Source: Dermatophagoides farinae
Taxonomy: Eukaryota; Arthropoda; Arachnida; Sarcoptiformes; Pyroglyphidae
Assembly (NCBI RefSeq): GCF_024713945.1
Contig: NC_134684.1
Span: forward strand, 536,001 to 600,000
DNA length: 64,000 nucleotides
Direction of reading: 5' to 3'
This document shows positions 61,190 through 64,000 of the stretch, in pieces; positions within the stretch are counted from its first letter, which is position 1; the number at the start of each line of letters is the position of its first letter. The notes below the pieces were generated by a model. That model saw only the letters and a program-made list of their open reading frames with translations. It ran no database searches and was not told the DNA's origin. The position numbers and the translations under genes were made by a program.

Positions 61190-63756
61190 CAAAAACAAAA
61201 GAACCACACCTTCTTACCACCGGTGATCAATATTTACAATTTCTTTTTCTTTGATTAATCATGATATGATTAATCAATCAATCAAATCAAATCGACCATC
61301 AAATTGTATATGATAATATAAAGATGTTTATGATTCATATCGATATTTTTTATGCTTTAATTAGTATCATCATCATCATCATCAATTGATCAAATCAAAT
61401 ATGAATAATGAGAGAGGAGGAAAAAAACATGGATGGATTGCTTTTGGATTTCTGTTTAGCCAATTATTTTTTTTTTTTTGATTGTAATCATCATCATGAA
61501 TCTCAATCATTTTATCAGCAAAAAAAGAGGCCATCTTGGATTTGGCAATTATTCGGAAAAAAATCGAATGAAAAGAATTCCAGAAGACTTGAACACACTA
61601 ATGAAGTGACTATATTTTGCTATATTTAACAAGCATCGACTCTATCCTTTCTCTCGAGTGAAGTGTGTGTGTTTGGTATCACGATGTTTTTTGTTATCTT
61701 TATGTGAAACAAGCGGGCAAAACGATCAAAATACAAGTTACATGAATGGAATTTTTCATGGAAAAAAACCGAGCAAAAAAATTTCCAAAAAAAAAAAAAA
61801 AAAAATGAAAATGCATCATACCCAAACAAATGTTTCCATTTGTAATGAATCCATTTTCGGCCCATCGATCAATGCAGATCGATTATTATTATTATAAAGG
61901 TGGTGGTGGTTGTAAAGATGACTTGTTCATATTGTTTTGTTCCACTTGAAACATCATTTGAAGTGTAAGCAAATAAGTTTCATTTCAGTTTTTTTTATTT
62001 GTTCAATTCTTGAAATCACATCATCATCATCATAATTTTTTTTTTCACATCGTGATAATCATTGAACCATCAAGTGGTTATTCTTTATTCTTGAGCTAAA
62101 TGATAACATTCACAAATGAAAGAATCAAATCAATATAATCATCACACACATGTTTGGATCACAAACAATAAAAAAAACACATGTCTTTGTTGTCGATTTT
62201 GGAATGTGTTTGAAAATGATGACGATGATGATGATGATGTGTGGAATTCATTTCATTTCAACAAAACAGAAAACAGAAAAAACAAAGATATCATCACCAT
62301 GAATTGAATTGAATGAAAAAACAATACACGCCAACACACATACGAGGTGCGCCAAATTTACAGGATATAAAGATGAAAAAAAAACTAGAACAAGGGATTG
62401 GTTTATAATTTTTTACATTTCATTTCGGCCGATGAAATGATGAAATTTTGTTCATCGTGTCTGTGTGTGTGTGTGGCTTGGCTTTTTTTTTTACTGGCCT
62501 ATATGATAAAGTCAAGTTTTGTCGTCGTCGTTGTCGTAGAATAATAAAAAAAGAAGGATGTGATGCTCCATGAATTCATTTTAGTGTATGTGTTTCTCAT
62601 CTATAGATAATAATAATAATAATAATGTCATCATGTTTGGTAGAGTGGGGAAAACAAAAACAAAAAAAAAAAAAAGACTTTCACATTCTGTCAGAATCAA
62701 TCTATCTATCTATCTCTCTCTCTCTTGAGAGAGATAGATGTAAGCCAAAAACAACAACATAGAGAAGAATCGGTAATCGTAGAATACCGAAAATTGAACA
62801 ACTTTTTGTACTAAACAAAACGTGTGTGTGTGTGTGTGTGGTGATATACCCGCGTGTGGTCTATGTTATGTTTGATGGTGTTTGCTCAAACTCGAACAAA
62901 ACAAACTTATCATATATGAAAAAAGGCTGAAGCTTTTGCTTTTATTTTCCGTAGTAATAAAGATAGGATTCAAGAGAAAAAATGACTGTGAAGCAAATAA
63001 AAAAAACGAATAGCGCCCAGGATCATCATTTCTTTATTGCTTTTGCTGCTGCTGCTGCTGCTCATTGGAATCAACCGAAGATGTGGCAGAAAAAAAAGTT
63101 GAAAATTGGCTTGAATCCACCATCGGATTCGAGTATGCGCTTCGTAGATTATTATATACTATGTATTTGTGTATATGTGTGTAAGCCAATGTTTCGATTC
63201 TAACCAGCAACAACAACAAAAAAAAACCTATTATCGACTTGGATACCCGTACCAAACTTTCTTACATTATTTTCTTCTCCATACATCTATCAATTACAAA
63301 TTGATAGAAAACAATGCAGCAGAAAGCAAACAAACAAAACAAAACAAAACAAAAACGAAAAACAAACAATAAAGAATACCTAAGCACATACCTAGCAACT
63401 AAAAAAAAAAATAAAGAAAGAAAAAAAATCAAACTAGAAATAACCGGACCAAAGAATTTCTTTAAGGAAATTTCTAGATTAGATTATCATCATTTTCATT
63501 CTCATTAATTGACATGACCAGACTTACATGACATGACAATTTTGATCATCATGGATTTTTTTTAATAGTTTATGTTTTGGGAAAACATTGAATATTCTAT
63601 ACACGAATTGAATGCATATAAAGAAATGAACATTTTTTCTTGGAAAAAATAACTGAATAATCGATGATTATGATCATCAATGGAGATGATGCATCGATTG
63701 ATCGATCGATATCACAACAACAACAACAACAAAAAAAATTCATAAGATCAAACCCG

Positions 63757-63780
63757 TACACACACACACACACACACACA
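63757..63780. repeat. (AC)12 microsatellite
   Basis: Pure AC tract near the right edge of the window. Confidence 0.9.
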
Positions 63781-64000
63781 TCACATGATCGATCAAATAA
63801 AATAAAAAATGAAACAAACGACAAACTAACTTTATGTTTGAAAAATATAAGCAGCAACCAAAAGAATCTACACACATCGGTTTGGTAGATGGCAAAAAAA
63901 ATTTACCTTTTTTAAGGTTACACCATTTATATAGCGAAATTGCCTGGAAAATTGAAAAAAAAATCCTATTGAGAATATCGGTTTTGACTAAAAGAAAAAT

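Larger units (their letters stand above)
52631..64000. other. 11.4 kb block without recognisable coding sequence
   Basis: It starts upstream of the RapGAP gene and reaches the window edge. Composition is as in the central block: CA/TG tracts, ATG/CAT repeats, A- and T-runs, and no frame with family motifs. A strong hairpin at 55318-55365 and several smaller inverted repeats are listed separately. It may contain RapGAP 5' untranslated exons or introns of a gene lying to the right. Confidence 0.5.

Overview
The window looks like nuclear DNA of a small arthropod, most likely an acariform (astigmatan, dust-mite-like) mite. Evidence: it is very AT-rich, the recognisable genes are animal families, introns are mostly about 50-210 bp with GT..AG ends, proteins are full of poly-Gln, poly-Asn, poly-Ser and poly-His tracts, and spacers are crowded with CA/TG, ATG/CAT and homopolymer repeats. 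The mite assignment is inference; the gene families only secure an animal. No rRNA, tRNA, transposon protein or CRISPR array was seen. All gene models below were spliced by eye; exon phases were checked and close in frame.

Left part (1-16 kb): the 5' end of a MOSPD2-like CRAL-TRIO gene runs off the left edge. Three tetraspanin genes follow (two convergent divergent-sequence copies at 1255-3578 and a canonical one at 4957-5838). They share a phase-0 intron inside the first membrane segment. Next come a short secreted, dibasic-rich protein gene on the minus strand (7561-8388) and a six-exon TMEM117 homologue (10117-15275, minus) with an unusually long N-terminal extension.

Middle (16-45 kb): a classical short-chain dehydrogenase/reductase (16934-17856, plus), then a large F-box/leucine-rich-repeat gene (18660-23340, minus) whose protein starts with an acylation-type sequence. 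A 13.5 kb block without recognisable coding sequence follows (23341-36910). It holds a perfect 24-bp-stem hairpin and a textbook TATA/initiator pair. A plus-strand cluster comes next: a leucine-rich-repeat protein (36911-38339) and two tandem acyl-CoA-synthetase/luciferase-family genes (38651-40448 and 40909-42704), both lacking the glycine of the A8 motif. An unrecognised Ser/Lys-rich protein lies tail-to-tail with them (42782-44764, minus).

Right part (45-64 kb): a seven-exon SIPA1-like Rap GTPase-activating protein with RapGAP, PDZ and C-terminal coiled-coil regions (45306-52630, minus). An 11.4 kb block of simple-sequence-rich DNA without a gene I can support follows to the window edge, containing a second strong hairpin.

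There is no operon-like functional unit. The clearest local relationships are gene duplications (tetraspanins, acyl-CoA synthetases). The most unusual items are the hairpins, the orphan promoter, the A8 glycine loss, the extended TMEM117 and the possibly lipidated F-box protein.
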